A DNA stretch of 64,000 nt from Limnomonas spitsbergensis (taxonomy: Eukaryota; Chlorophyta; Chlorophyceae; Chlamydomonadales). A model generated the notes under the pieces. It ran no database searches, was not told the origin of the DNA, and worked only from the letters and a program-made list of their open reading frames with translations. The translations under genes were made by a program, and so were the position numbers. The stretch spans positions 5,182,001 to 5,246,000 of the forward strand of contig JAYJMM010000036.1 of NCBI GenBank assembly GCA_037349105.1, in the 5' to 3' direction. Positions 30,001 through 45,000 of this stretch are shown piece by piece. Every line of letters starts with the position of its first letter. The first letter of the stretch is position 1.

Positions 30001-33000
30001 TCAAATCCAGCCCACAGATCCATGGATTCTGAAAGCCAAGGATCCACATATCCTCAAACCAAACCCACGGATCCATGGATCCTCAAATCCAGCCCACGGT
30101 CCATGGATCCTGAAAGCCAAGGATGTATAGATCCTCAATTCAAACCCACGGATCTATGGATCCTGGAATCCATGGATCCTCTAACGTAATTTATAGGCAA
30201 ATTCAGCTATTTTTACCCGCAAGGAACAGTAATTACGAAGACGATTTCTGAATTACGGCGCAATGGCACAGCACTGGTTACACTTCCTATCTGCCTCCTC
30301 ATTCCTGGGGATCTAAGGATCCATGGACAATCCTTCCTGATGGATCCTGAAACCCATAGATCCACATATCCTCAAATCAAACCCACAGATCCATGGATCC
30401 TCAAATCCAGCCCACAGATCCATGGATCAAGGAAGCCAAGGATGTATAGATCCTCAAATCAAACCCACGGATCCATGGATCCTGATACCCAAGGATACTC
30501 AAATCAAACCACTGATCCTAAACTCCAATAACTCATGGTTGCGATACCCGAGACAGGTTGTGTGTGACTCCAGTGGCAGTTGCAAAGAAGCTGCCCTCCC
30601 GCACCCTCCATCTCTCCCCCCCTCACAACTTCAAACAAGGCCCCCAGCCTTCTCCTTTTCGCCCACCTCTTTCTTCTCCTCCTCCTCCTTCTCCTCCTCT
30701 TCCTCATCAGAGAAGCCTACTCCCCTCCACGTCAACCTTCCACTCAGCTATAGGAATATCATACATGATTATCCTTGTGAGCCCCGCCTCGCTCTGTATT
30801 GTCGGTGTCGCCATGATATCTCTCTTATCATTCTCCTCCCCCCCCCCCCACACACCACCACCACCACCACACACACACACCTCTGACCGCCTTAATTCGC
30901 CTTTCACACCTCCCTCCACACCTTCCACATTGATCACCCTGCGCACTAACCAAACAAGCCTCTCCTCTTCCTCCTCCATCTTTCCCTCCTCGTCCTTACT
31001 ATCACCTCCTTGCACTTTGCTCCGCCTTCCACACTCCACACCTTTCACACCTTCTGCCTCTCACACCTTTCACACCAATCACACTCACCATGGGCACCAG
31101 TCGGGGGGCTCCACCTTCTTCTTCACCCTCTTGCTCCGCCTTCTCCTCCTCCTCCTCCTCCTCCTCCGATGACGAGCCCCCTCCCCCCGCCTTGTTCCGC
31201 CTCGTCCGCGCCTTAAGCTCCGCTTTTATGGCCAGCCTAGCCTCTCGCACCCTCGCCTTGTCCTCCCGGTCGCGCCTGCCAGACACACAAGTGTGGTAAG
31301 AAGGAAGAGTGAGAAAGGGCATGCGGACAAATACCTGCACAAACGGTCCACGTCTACCTTACACCGTATCACACATCACACTATTACACACCCATCACAC
31401 TCATGCCACACCTGCACACATTGTTCACACCTGCCTAGGGCTGAAGCACTGACCACATCCGTCACACCCATCACTCTAGAACACAATGTCACACAAAGGC
31501 ACGTACATCGCCTGCGTCCGCCTTGAGCCGTAGCACCCAGCACATCTGTCACTCCCATCACTCTATTACACATGTCATCCGACCGAGCTTTTATGTGGAC
31601 CCAGATATGCAAAATCGCTAACATGTAACTCTTTCGGCACACACGAGCAGGGCGGGTGCAGCCGCCTTACACTGTAGCACGCACCACATCTGCCACACTA
31701 ACCACTCTATGCCACACATCTGTCACACTTTTGACATACCTGCGCAGGGCGTCCGCGGCCGCCTTGAACCGCTCCTCTGCCCCCTCCTTGACGCCATACA
31801 TGCTGTCCTCGCCACTGCAAGAAAACGGCACAAATGCAAAGAGCGAGATAAGATGTACACTAATGGGGGGGGGGGGTTCTTGCTCAGTTTGATGACGTGC
31901 TTACTGTCCTCCCTACTAGAAGAAAACGACACACATGCAAACAGCATTTGTAGAGATGCGATGTACAAAAGAGTTTAGTCCCAGAGAAGTGTATCATAAC
32001 TGTTCCTAAGAGGTTCACATGTCTTGAAATGGTGAATCTACCTGTCTGCTGGTTCGTCAGCATTTACTCCCTCCCCGCTTACTCCCTCCCCGCTTACTCC
32101 CTCCCCGTTTTATCTACGAGCTCCCCTCATCAGCTCACCCATTCCGGGTTCCTCCCAGCTCGGCCGATGCCAGCAGGGCCAGGGGGTCCTGAGCCACCCC
32201 CTCCTCATCGAAGACCATGCGCACTCCGGTTGCCTGTTTGTGTGTGTGTGGGGGGGGCGTCACGCAAGTGTCATGTTGGTGTCATGTTGGTGTCATGCAA
32301 GTGAAGATTAATGGTGAGATACTTTAAATCAAAGTGCTAGATGTTGGAGAGTTTGGTGGGTCTAGCATCATGCAAGCGTCACGCAAGTGAAGAAGGAGAA
32401 TGATGAGATTATTGAAATCAAAGCGTTAGATTTTGGAGAGTTAGGAGGGTCTGGCGCCATGCCAACGTCACGCAAGTGAAGAAGAATGGTGAGAAGATTA
32501 AAGCAAAAGCGTTGGACGTTTGACATAGCGCCATGCAAGCGTCATGCAAGTGTCATGCCGAGGGCTGGAATGTGCAAAAGCGGGGTTTAGGTTTTAGGTT
32601 TAAGGGCTTAGGGTTTTAAACACTGCAATTTTTCACCAATGGCCCCCCCCTCCCCCACCACAAAGTCTTCACCCCTTGTCCTCCCCCCTGCCCGGTCCTA
32701 AGAACCATTATTACCTTCATGCCTTAACCAGCTCTCTATGACCTTCTCACCAGTGCTGTGAGTGATGGAAACCTTTATATTTTTCCTGCCTCTCACACCA
32801 AAGGGTATTAAAGGCAATAACGCCCTAATTCAGAAACCGTTTGAGTCATTACGGTAACTACCCTTGCTGGTAATGGTTAGTTGCTGAAATTGCCTTGAAA
32901 TTACGGTGGCTGAAACTGAGCTGCATGATTCAGCCTCCGGAAGGACCTTCATTGCCGCACAGCACTGCTTCTTATCCAACAGGTATTTTATTACCATGAA

Positions 33001-36000
33001 AAACGCAGACAAAGAAAGTACGGTGCAAAACCCTTCTCCAATGAAAATATCTTTGTATCACCTTCCCCGATTTGATTTTAAGCTTCTTCTTCTTGACGGC
33101 GGGGTTCTCCATAAAGGGCTCGTCGGGGTGCCGCTCGTCATCGCCCGCTCGAACCCGCCCTGCCCCCCGCCCCGCCGCAGCCCCCTCCCCACTCCGCCTC
33201 CCGCTGCCCCCTGCTGCGCCCCCGTCATCCTCTGCCTCGCCGTCGCTGGCAAACACGTCGCGTATCTTGACCTTCAAAAAATCGTCATCATCGTCGCCAC
33301 CTGCAACATATTGTAGGGACATTCGTGTGGGCTTGGGGTTTAAAGTTACTCCAAACTACGGAAGCTTATACATATATACATGGGGACATGGTCTCAAGAA
33401 TGACATGGCATTACTTTCCAACATTTAAGAGACAGACCAAGTGGCTGAGCGGACGCAAGAAACTACTCACTTCCATCACTCATCCACCCCCACCACCCAC
33501 TCACTCCCACCAGGCAGTGCAGGTCTAGGGCAAAGGGTTTAGTGTTTAGGGTTTAGGGTTTAGGGTTTAGGGCATACAATGCCATATATGTTATACCAGC
33601 AAAACTTAGTAGGTTGTCCATGTCCCCATATACACACTGTATACGAATGCGGTTTATACGCTTACAAGGGTACCCTTATATACATGTATGTATCAGTGAA
33701 ATATACTGTCAAGGTCAGCCCTATCCACCATCCACTCACCAACCTGCCGACACGTGTCAACCACTCACTCCCCCCTGCCATTCACTTGCCCAACCCCATC
33801 ACACGTGCCCACCACTCACTCACACACTCCCCACTCCCCCCCCCCCCCCCCCCCCCCCGCCCCCCTCGCGTGTGACCACCATTCACCCTCCCTTTCCTCA
33901 CCTGCCACCGCCACCGCAACAGCTTTCTTGCCCTTAGGCTCCTCCTTCTCCTTGTCATCCGCTTTGCCCTCCTTGTCCTTTTTCTTCCTCTCCTTCCTGG
34001 GCTCTTCTGGCCCCTCATCTTTCCCGCTCTTTGCTCCCCGCTTCTCCTCCACCTCCACCTCCTCCTCGTCCTCCTCCTCGTCCTTCTCATTAGCCGGCCC
34101 CTCGTCCACCAGGCCTCCTCCTCCGCCCACCTCCACTGTCTGCATCTTCTTGCCAACCTGAATGAAAGAGACAGAAAGAGTGTTCCTACATTACTTTTCT
34201 GCCTTCAAAAACGATAAAGAAAGAGTGCCTGCATATTCTGACCGACATGGAAAGAAGAGGTACAAAGAGTGGCAACATTTCCATGCCATATTGTACCCTG
34301 CAAATGACGTTGTGCCTCGGTGATTATTTCAGCGCACGCCAAACCACCCTAGAGGGGCCGCCGGGCAGCCACCACTCGGCCAATTGGGACCAGATCTCGA
34401 CCGGCCTACGGTCGGTGGTCCAAGCAGCAGGGCTTGCTGCGTCAGCCCCTCACGGCTGCGGACCGTGATGTAGCCGATTTGCAGCTGAAGCGCGTTTAAA
34501 TAAAAACTTAACAGAAATGTGCATGCCAGTCTGTAAGCACAGCACTGTCAGTGCATCGAGGATACTTCCCCACACATTTTAGTGTGTTCACACCTTTTTG
34601 AGGAAGCGCAGCTTGGGTGCGGTGAGCAGGCCCAGAGACTGGGCGTACTCCACCACCGGCAGAAGAGTGACGTCGAACACTTCCTTATTGGGCTGCAGGA
34701 AAACGCTGCGCACATAGGCGATAAGTGAGCGCTGCGCAAACTCCTGCACAGGGTAAGAGAGATATGAGGGGAGGGGGGGGGAGGGGAGAGAGCAGGGAGA
34801 GATAAGAGGGGGGGGGGGAGGGGGGGGGGGGGGGGATAGCATGGAGGGGCGGGTCTGAGTAAGTAGGCGCTGCACACATGGGCCATAAGTTGCTTAACCG
34901 CCTGCGATAAAACACTGAAGGGGGTGGTGGGCAGTGGGCGGTTGGTGGTTGGTGCATTTTGCATCAACTGTTTGGAACCAGGGGTGATTGTATGCCTGCC
35001 GTAGCAAACTTTATTTAAAATTGAGGGGTTCAAGCCGTCTTACTCTGCCAATCTGGTCACACCGTTCAAATCATGGTCACACCGTTCATACCTTGAGCTC
35101 CACACTTTTCGAGAGGAGCGCCTGCAGCGCTGGTCCAACTGGTTGAGCGCGGCTGGGGTTGATCTGAGCAGCAGGGAATTAAATTACAAATTAGCAGCGC
35201 GAGGAGGACGGGGTCAATCTCAACAGGAGTGCAAATTATTTTTAGAAAAAGGGCCGGTCCTGAATTTTAAGTAAAAAAGGGCTGAATACGGTACTGGTAC
35301 AAGAAAGTGACCTGAAAAGTATCGATATCACGGTAACATCATACGTATTAGGCAACCTTCATACCTGCGACACTGTTTGAACTCGCCGACTCGCCGCACA
35401 ACAATTTACTGCGCAGCGCCGAAAGGACGGAAAAATAATTTCGTCCCGACCCGCGAACCGCTTACAGGATGCATGAGAAACATCACGAGACTGAAATTTT
35501 TGTTGCTTTACAAAAACCGACCGACGAACCATATCGACTGACGTGAATCCCTCACACCTTCCGGCCGCGCCCACCCCCGGCAGGCCATAACCGACATACC
35601 TTGAAAACGCTGCTAGCTAAAAATGCAAAGAAATTATCGTGGGAGGCCTGGCAGGAGCCATCGTTGACAGGCGCTCATCCAACCGAAGCAATGCAGAAAA
35701 ACAATTAGATAACCGGTCAACACTCAGCACTATGAACCTGCCAGGAACAAATCAGGGGAGCGTGCTCGGGTGTCCATAACTATGTTTTAGTCCGACCCTG
35801 TTTCACATCCACAAATCCAGGATACTTTATTAAGACTGTGCAGGAATTCTCCGCGCTCCTCGCGCAGAAAACGACCATGAGCGTAGGCGCGCAGCCCTAC
35901 ACCAATGACGCTAGCTGAGCAAAATAATGTACCCCAAAGGTTTTATCGGCCCGGCCATGGCATTATCTTCACTCACAACAAAAACTAAGTGCTGCGAGGC

Positions 36001-39000
36001 TCCCGCTGGATTTCATGAATCTTATTTCCCAACCGTCCACGCACCGCCAGATTCCGCGGAATTCCGACATAATTTACGCGTTTTCGCCCAGTGCCTTAAT
36101 CTCGTACCCCATAATTGGTAATACTCATATTGATATTACCGGTCATCGTTTGTAAAACCACGCCACATTTGCGCGCACCCCTCAAACTAATCATTTCTTT
36201 AGAAGGCATGGCAAATGTACGGTTCCCAATATGAACGGAGTACCGGTACCTTGATCTGCTTGATCGGCACTTTGGCCGCTTCCAGCTGCTTCAACATCCC
36301 GTCCCTCTCCGAAGGCGTCACGAGCAGCAGCGCCCGGCCGGCAGACATGTACCTGTCAGGCACAGATTTTTAAAAAGAGACTACAAGAGTAATTTCGATG
36401 ACCATGACGTGCACATGACATGCACATGCGGGACACAAAGGGCTAAAAATAGAGCGGACCGGGAAAGAGTGATGATGATGATGATGATGTGTGATTTGTA
36501 CCTGCGGGTCAAACAGGGGGGACGGGGAGGGGGCACACAAGAATGGAAACGAGTGATGGCCATGATAAGAGGTCACATGGCAGTTACTGTACCGGACGAC
36601 AGCAGGCAGCGCTCGCGACGGTGTAAGAGGCTCGGCCAGACAAAATCGGCTCCGCTGAGCAATTCCGAAAAGAGTGACGGACCATGCGCTAAAAATCACA
36701 GGAGGCAGGCTGAACAAATAAGAGCAGGAGGAAAACAGCGTACATGAAAAGTGTGGATGACAGGTGGAGGTGAAAGTGTGGATGGGAAGTGCAGATACAA
36801 AGAGTGATGCTGCGGGCCTGCCCTCAGACGTCCTCTTACAAATTCAATATTGAAAAACGTCAAGTCTCTACGGCCACAAGCGCACATCTCCTGACATCTC
36901 AGCACGTCAGCCACAGTCATAAAAGGCTTTGGTAGTGGTGATGCAATCAAGCCAAAGAGTATCTTCTCCTCTCCAATTGAAGCTGTACAAAATGAATATG
37001 TACTGCTGTACAACATAAACATGTAATGCTGTACACCGTAACATGTACTGCTGCACAACATCAACTTGGCTCTGTGCCTTTCCTGTTCATGTCTGCCTTT
37101 TCTCAGCTGTCGACGAGGGCCACAAGCGCACCCGGGTGGCTTTTCTGTGCTTTGTCTCCGGTTTTGTCTAGGGTTGGGCGGCCAGCCTCATACTTTGTTA
37201 CATCCAAGCAAAAGTACAAAAGGACAGGATTTGCTGCTAAATTTGGAATGGCTCACCTAAATTAAAAAACGTAACGTTTCTTTTTACTCATATGCCAGTA
37301 AGCGCAACCTGTTAATGAGTCACAACAAATTGTGTAAAGGAAAAATTCTAGGACCTAGCTCTGGCCTGAGGCACAGATGCCCCCCTGTCCCTCTGAAGTT
37401 CACACATATTACGCGCCCGCCTAATTCACACCTGGTCGTGCGAACAAGACATTGTATGTTTGACACCCAGTCCCCTGGGCCTCTCACCCCTGACAGACTC
37501 ATCCTGGGAACCCATACTTTGCACCACACTATTTCACACAAATCACACATGTGGATGTTATGTCACACCTGGCAGTACGGCCGACTCGGTGGATGTACGC
37601 CGCGGAGTCCTCTGGGCAGTCCATCTGCAGCACCCAGTCCACGGTGGGAAAGTCTAACCCTCTCGCAGCAATGTCGGTGGCAAAGAGAATCTGAGGGGGG
37701 GGGGGGGGGACTTGAATTTAAAATTGGAATATAAACGGAACCCAGTCCACTGTGAAAATGTCCACAACCCTCTCGCAGCAATGTGGGTGTCAAAGAGAAC
37801 CTGGGGGGGGGGGTATGAATTTGAATTTGATACATAAATTTGGCACCCAGTCCACTGTGGGAATTTTCAACCCTCTCGCAGCAATGTCGGTGGCAAAGAT
37901 AATCTGTGTGTGTGGGGGGGGTAATTTGAAGTTGAAATATAAATTTGGCACCCAGTCCACTGTGGGAAAATCCAGCCCTCTCGTAGCAATGTCGGGGGCA
38001 AAGAGAACCTGGAGCCTGAAACCTAAATTCACATGTTAATTTGAAATACCCGGCCCCCTTGCGCCAAGATTGGTGGCAAATATAGGCAAAGGAAGGGGGG
38101 GGGGGGGCAGGAAGTTTGAATTTGGAATCCTGTCAATCCCCCGCGTCATAATTACAATTGAAACGTCCTTTTGCATTTTGTGGCAAAGAGAACCTGAGAA
38201 AAATTCCGATTTCAACTGGAGGTAGACAGCAAGTCCGCTGCCAAAAGGAAACCCCGACCCCTTGCCGCTATGCCTGTGTGGGAACCAAAAGGTGAGAGGA
38301 GCGATTTTGTATGATTTCGAATTTCGCCTGCGGCATAAAGTAATTAAATAACAAAGCCGGCCAATACTCTTCCTTTTCGTATGCTGTGCCAACAACGCTG
38401 CTGGAAGACACATTGCGCAGCTAACGGTACACCCAGTACAATTGACAGTACATCCGGTACACATACAATAACGTAGCCGGCCACCCCCCTGGCCTGTTGA
38501 CACTGTACAACAAACGCAGCTGGTGGTTCACCTTGCGCAACCGGCAGTAAACCTTGTACTCCCGGCAGTACATCTTACACATCTGGCAGTGTACCTTGCG
38601 TACCCGGCAGTACACCTCACACACCCAACAGTACATCCTACGCAATCGGTAGTACACCTTGCACAATCGGCGGTACACCTTGCGCAATTGGCAGTACACC
38701 CTGCACACCCAACAGTACACCTTATACATCCAGCGGTATACCCGATACCATTGGCAGTATATCCAGTGCATATTGCGTCACCGACCCACCATCGCCCTGG
38801 CCTCGCAGAACTCGTTGTACACCCCCATCCTCTTGTACTGCTTCATACCCCCGTGCAACGCCCGGATCGGAACGCCGGGCCGCAGGCGCCTGAACGCCTC
38901 GTGGACAAAACGAACCTGTTAACAAGGGAAGCGATTGAAGTCAGTCGAAATTGGTTGCTTCAAGTGGATTGCAGTGGAATGTGCAGGCTAGGCTCAGCCC

Positions 39001-42000
39001 CCCACCCTTTCCTTTTCCCTCCCCTCCCTCCTGCCCGTCCCCTCACACACCCCTTCTCCCTCCTCCCTCCTCCCCATCCCCTCACCCCCTCTCTTTCATC
39101 CCTTCTCCCCGTCCCCTCTTCCCCCCTCCCCCCCCTTCTTCCTTCCCCCCTTCCTCACCACCATGCCCCCCTCCCTCACCACCATGCCCCCCTCCCTCAC
39201 CACCATGCCCCCCTCCCTCACCACCATGCCCCCCTTTCTCACCACCATGCCCCCCTTTCTCACCACCATGCCCCCCTTTCTCACCACCATGCCCCCCTCC
39301 CTCACCACCATGCCCCCCTCCCTCACCACCATGCCCCCCTCCCTCACCACCATGCCCCCCTCCCTCACCACCATGCGCCCCTCCCTCACCACCATGCGCC
39401 CCTCCCTCACCACCATGCCCCCCTCCCTCACCACCATGCCCCTCCCTCACCGCCATGCCCCCCTCCCTCACCACCATGCCCCCCTCCCTCACTGCCATGC
39501 CCCTCCCTCACCGCCATGCCCCTCCCTCACCGCCATGCCCCTCCCTCACCACCATGCCCCTCCCTCACCACCATGCCCCTCCCTCACCACCATGCCCCTC
39601 CCTCTCTTTATACCTGTTTGCACGTGGATAGGAACACAATGGTCTTTGCCTTGAGGTGGGCTTTAGTAAAACCCCAAACCACGTCCATCTTGTCCTGAGG
39701 GGGAAAGAGTGTAAAAGAGTGGACGCTAGCAGGGAGGACTTGAGGATGGGTTACTTAAAACGCAAAACATCACTTTCCACAACCTCGGCATCACCGGAAG
39801 CACTCACTCAGCTGCCCTTCGGATGCGATTCCACACACTTCCACACACAATTTCACACCTCTCCACACAAAGCCCAGACATACATCATATGGCTGGTCCA
39901 GCCAAAGGTACTGTAAGCCACACGGTCAGCTACACAGTCAGCCATGCAGTCAGCTGCTAAATCAGCCACACAGTCAGCAATACGTCCAGTCACACATTCA
40001 GCTAAACAGTCAGCAGCATCGCCAGCTACACTAGCCAGCGAGCCAGTCATCACGTGTGCCTAGTCCAAATTGAGGAAGGTTCAGCAACACACTCATCTAC
40101 ACAGTCAGCTACAAATTCAGCAACACAGTCAGCTACACACCCAGTTGTATACTCAGCTACACAGACAGCTACACATTCAGCGTCACACTCAGCTATACTG
40201 ACCTGCAGGCCGACCGTGGCAAAGGCCTGGTCCAACTTGAGGGGAGTGGCCGCCTCAGCCTCCGCATGCACCGCGAGGTACTCTGGATCCGACAGGCTGA
40301 GTCGTGCCAGATCCTGAATTCGATTTTGAATTTGAAATTTTGAGCGCAGTCACATCACCTTTCCTTTTTCCACACCCTTGATCCTCCCCCCTTCTTGATA
40401 GATTAGTCACCATGCCCTATGCGTGCATCAGATATCAGCACGGAAATTTTGGCAAAGCCGGTTTGGGGAGTGTTGCGCTGAACAACCACGTCTGGCCATC
40501 TGCCAGTCGGCTGTTACACTTCACACATTCCACACCCTTGTTTCTATACATTTCACACATTCCACACCTTGATCTACTCCATCAGGCTTGCGCTGCACAG
40601 AAGCATCTGGCGATCACCGGGCAGGTTGTCACCCCTCATCCATTCACACCTCCCCACGTGATGCACCCTTCCCACATTCCACACCCTGCGCATTCCACTT
40701 ATTATGTTCCACACTTATCCACACCTTGATCGATTTCGTCTGTGTTGCGCTGAACAGCAGCGTCTGTCGGTCGGCAGGCAGGTTTTCCAGGATGGCGTCC
40801 AGAGTCGTGGAGAAGCCCATGTCCAGAATACGGTCTGCCTCATCTAAAACCTGCAGGGTGAAAAGCGTGAATCAGTATGCAAACATAGGTGTGGATGTGC
40901 AATTGCTGAAGTGTGGTTTGCGTGGTCACCACGTCAATGCGGTGGAGAACCACATGTCCAGGGTCTCTGTCCATAACCTGAGAACATGATGTGTGAACAT
41001 GTGTGTGAACACTGGTGTGGCAATGTATGAATGTGTGTTGAGTTGTGAGGGCGAAATACGAAAGTCGGAATGTATGGAGAAACCTGACGGTATGCCAAAA
41101 GTGCTGCATCAATAACTCGAGCAAGTATGAGGCTGAGTGTGAAGGAAGGTATGAATCAAAGTTGGGATGTGTGCATCTCAAGGGTGAGACCCAATTCCAA
41201 GACACGGTCCGCCTCATATAAGACATGGGCGATAGTGTGAATGCAAAAGTGTTAGCGTCTCAGGATTCTAGGGTTGGGCGGCAGGCCTCCCACTTTCTTA
41301 AGTCCAAGAAAAATAGGTGTGAATTGTGTGGAACACGGGACATGAATGTATGATGTAAATTGTAAAGCAGACTTTTGCCGACCCGACCCCGACACACACC
41401 CCTCTCCCATCTCCACATGCTCAATGCCCGGCGCAATATATCCCGTCCGGTTCCATGTTACTGCGTCCTAACTCAAGGCACACATTTCCGTACTTTCTAC
41501 CTCTACCACACTGACATCCACACGCTGCTCCCACCAAATGTTGGCATCCACCATATCTTGGCACCCTACCGCACAAATAAAATAAATAATGAATCTTGGA
41601 ATCTTGGCATCCACCAAAACAACCTGGCAACCCATTTTAATAACGGCAGCCAGTTTTTGTATCACACCCCCTCAGCAGCATTCAACAGCCAGTTTTTGCA
41701 TCACACCCCCTCAGCAGCATTCAACAGCCAGTTTTTGCATCACACCCCCTCAGCAGCATTCAACAGCCAGTTTTTGGTGTCACACCCCCTCAGCAGCACT
41801 CGCAAGAGGTCACTCCACCTCCACCATGCCCACCAGTGAATCTTTTAGGCCGCGATATATCGCAAAACAAGATTTCTCTAAATCCTATAAAGATTCACTG
41901 ATGCCCACCTCACCCAACAGGGACTGTAGCCCCGGGGCTTGATCCGTATCCCTTAACCCACAACCCTAAATCCCACAACTATAAACCCACATTCCACACC

Positions 42001-45000
42001 CCTAGACCCACACTCTTTAACCCACAAACGTTAGCCCACACACCTCAACCTTAACCCACACCCCTGCACCGTTAATCCACACCCTGAACTGTTAACCCAC
42101 ACCCCTGAACCGTTAATCCACACCCTGAACTGTTAATCCACACCCTGAACTGTTAATCCACACCCTGAACTATTAATCCACACCCTGAACTGTTAATCCA
42201 CACCCTGAACCGTTAATCCACACCCCTGAACCGTTAATCCACACCCCTGAACCGTTAGTCCACACCCTGAACCGTTAATCCACACCCCTGAACCGTTAAT
42301 CCACACCCCTGAACACACACTCCTTTACCCACCAGGATTTGCAAGCCCGAGAGATCAAAACCCGGGGTCTCGTCCATGTGTTGAAGCAGCCGGCCCGGCG
42401 TGGCCACCAGGATGTTCATACCTGACAGAACACCCTGCATGAAGTGTAAGAGGACCATGCGGGTGTGGACATGGATTGGTTGGTGTGTGGACATGTATGG
42501 ACATAAGTCAAAATGTCCACACTTATTCCACATCCTCTTTCACTGCCCTGCATGCCATCCTTTGCTCCTCAGCTGACTGTGGCTGGTAAGAGCTCAAACA
42601 ACACTACAGCCTGCAAGAGCGTCTGGAGCAGTGTCCTGGGGGACCTGTTCAGAAAGGTCGGCTGACGCTGACCACCCTCTCTCTTTTTCAGGTGCTTTTC
42701 TTCTTGCATCGAAGGCCGACCGGCGCCCAGCTCCCTAGTGTGAGGGTTTATGGAAACAGTGCAGCACGGGCCTAAGCCCGTCCACACCATCACAAGCAAA
42801 ATTTAGAAGCCACCCCCTAGGAGTTTTTGTTCAGGGTTCAGGGTTCATGGTCTAGGATTTAGGGTCCATGGTTATAAAATGTCTGAACCCTCTCACCTGC
42901 TCTGACTTGACATCCTTCCCGCCAATCAACAGGCCGGCACTGAGCTCGTGGTGCTTCCCGATCTGAACAATTCAAAAATTGTGGGCGGCGGTCCGTGGGT
43001 CAGTGAAATGTGTGAACACAAAATCCACACTTAAAACGGCGTCACACATTTCAGGCGTGAAGCACAGGCTGTGACCTGAAAAAGAACTGCAACACACACT
43101 TTGTGCTCACACTTCACACCTCACACTCCACACCTTTCGCAGCTCCTCGAATATCTGTAGAGCCAGCTCCCGGGTCGGCGTCAGTACAAGCCCTCCGAGA
43201 CCGTCCCGACGCGTCCACTTGAGGCGGTACAGCCTCTCGATCACCTAGCAGAGGGGGGTGCATGGGTGGCGGCAGGACATCGGCGTACCGCCCACATGAT
43301 GACATGATGCACTACAATCGCCCCCAACCCTTTCCCATACCACCAACCTAACCAACGCAGCATCCTGGCCCGATCAATCCCTCCCCCCCCCACCAGCATT
43401 CCCCCTCCCCCATCATTGGATTTCCATTTCATGCCATCCCAAGCCCCCCAGTCCCAAGCCCCCCAGCCCCAGAATCCCTGAGACACATATACTTTGAGCA
43501 AGCGGATTTTGATTTCATGCCAGCCCTCCAGCCCCCAGCCCCCCAGGCTCCCAGCCCCCAGCCCCTCGCAGGCAAAAACAAGGAGAAGGCCATCCCACCA
43601 CCAGTCTTGATGCAGGTTTCGACCACACAGACACCAGTACATCATCCCCCCTTTTCATACGCCAAACAGCTAACCACCGGCTGCCCACCCAGTCTTAAGC
43701 AAGCCACTCAGCATGCTCTGGGTAAACCATCCACAAGCCACCCTTGAGTAGGCCCACCATGCCCTCATGCCCTCATGCGCTCAGTAACCCACTTTTCATG
43801 CTGCCCTCAGGGCAAGCTGTCCATACAAACTCTTAATTTTTGACTGGAAACTGGCGTCGACAATCAATAACTAGTAGATGACTTGATTCCTGAACCCATG
43901 TCTTAAAATAACTTATACAAGTAAACCATTCATTTGTCCATCAGTTTCTTTTTCATTGTTTTATTATTGTTTTAGTTTAGCCACCCAGCCACTCACAGGC
44001 AGCAGGAACGAGAGGGTCTTCCCAGACCCTGTTTTCGCCGCCCCCAACACGTCCCGCCCCGCCAGAGCGTGCGGCAGGGCAGCGCGCTGAATCGCCGTCA
44101 ATACAATATACTTGGAAGCCATCAAGCCCTCCTGGAAAGCAATGTTGGGGTGGTGGGGCAGTGTCAACGACCAAGCTCTCCTGAAAAACAATGTTGGGCA
44201 TTGTCAACGATCAAGCTCTCCTGAAAAACAATGTTGGGGAGGTGGGGCAGCGTTAATTGTTGAGAAACAATATGTCGGTTTATGGTGGTTGCAATGCAAG
44301 TCAGGAAATCATCAAGGTTGATATATAGCCGAAAGGGGGGGGGGGGCAATAACAGAGCAGGGGAGATCATAATGGGAACAACATATGTGTGCGCATTGGG
44401 AGTAATAGGGAGGAGTAATGAGGGAGTAATGGGGAGGAGTAATATGGAAGAGTAATAGGGAAGAGTAATGAGGGAGCAATGGGGAGGAGTAATAGGGAAG
44501 AGCAATGAGGGAGTAATGGGGAGGAGTAATATGGAAGAGTAATAGGGAGGAGTAATGAGGGAGCAATGGGGAGGAGTAATAGGGAAGAGCAATGAGGGAG
44601 CAATGGGGAGGAGTAATAGGGAAGAGCAATAAGGGAGCAATGGGGAGGAGTAATAGGAAGGAGTAATGAGGGAGCAATGGGGAGGAGTAATAGGGAGGAG
44701 TAATGAGGGAGTAATATGGAAGAGTAGTAGGGAGGAGTAATGAGGGAGCAATGGGGAGGAGTAATAGGGAAGAGCAATGAGGGAGCAATGGGGAAGAGTA
44801 ATAGGGAAGAGCAATAAGGGAGCAATGGGGAGGAGTAATAGGAAGGAGTAATGAGGGAGCAATGGGGAGGAGTAATCGGGAGGAGTAAAGAGGGAGCAAA
44901 AGGGAGGAGTAATCGGGAGGAGTAATCGGGAGGAGGAGTGGGGAGGAGCAATAGGGAGGAGTTATAGGGAGGGGTAGAAGGGAGGAGTAAGGAGGGAGTA

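Noticed and set aside
33754..34161. Plus-strand Ser/Pro/Thr-rich ORF of 135 codons
   Set aside because: Antisense to the acidic exon 17 of the helicase, whose minus frame is in phase with its neighbours.
38523..39698. 391-codon plus-strand ORF rich in His and Pro
   Set aside because: Antisense to helicase introns and exon 12; openness comes from the CCCTCACCACCATGCC repeat.
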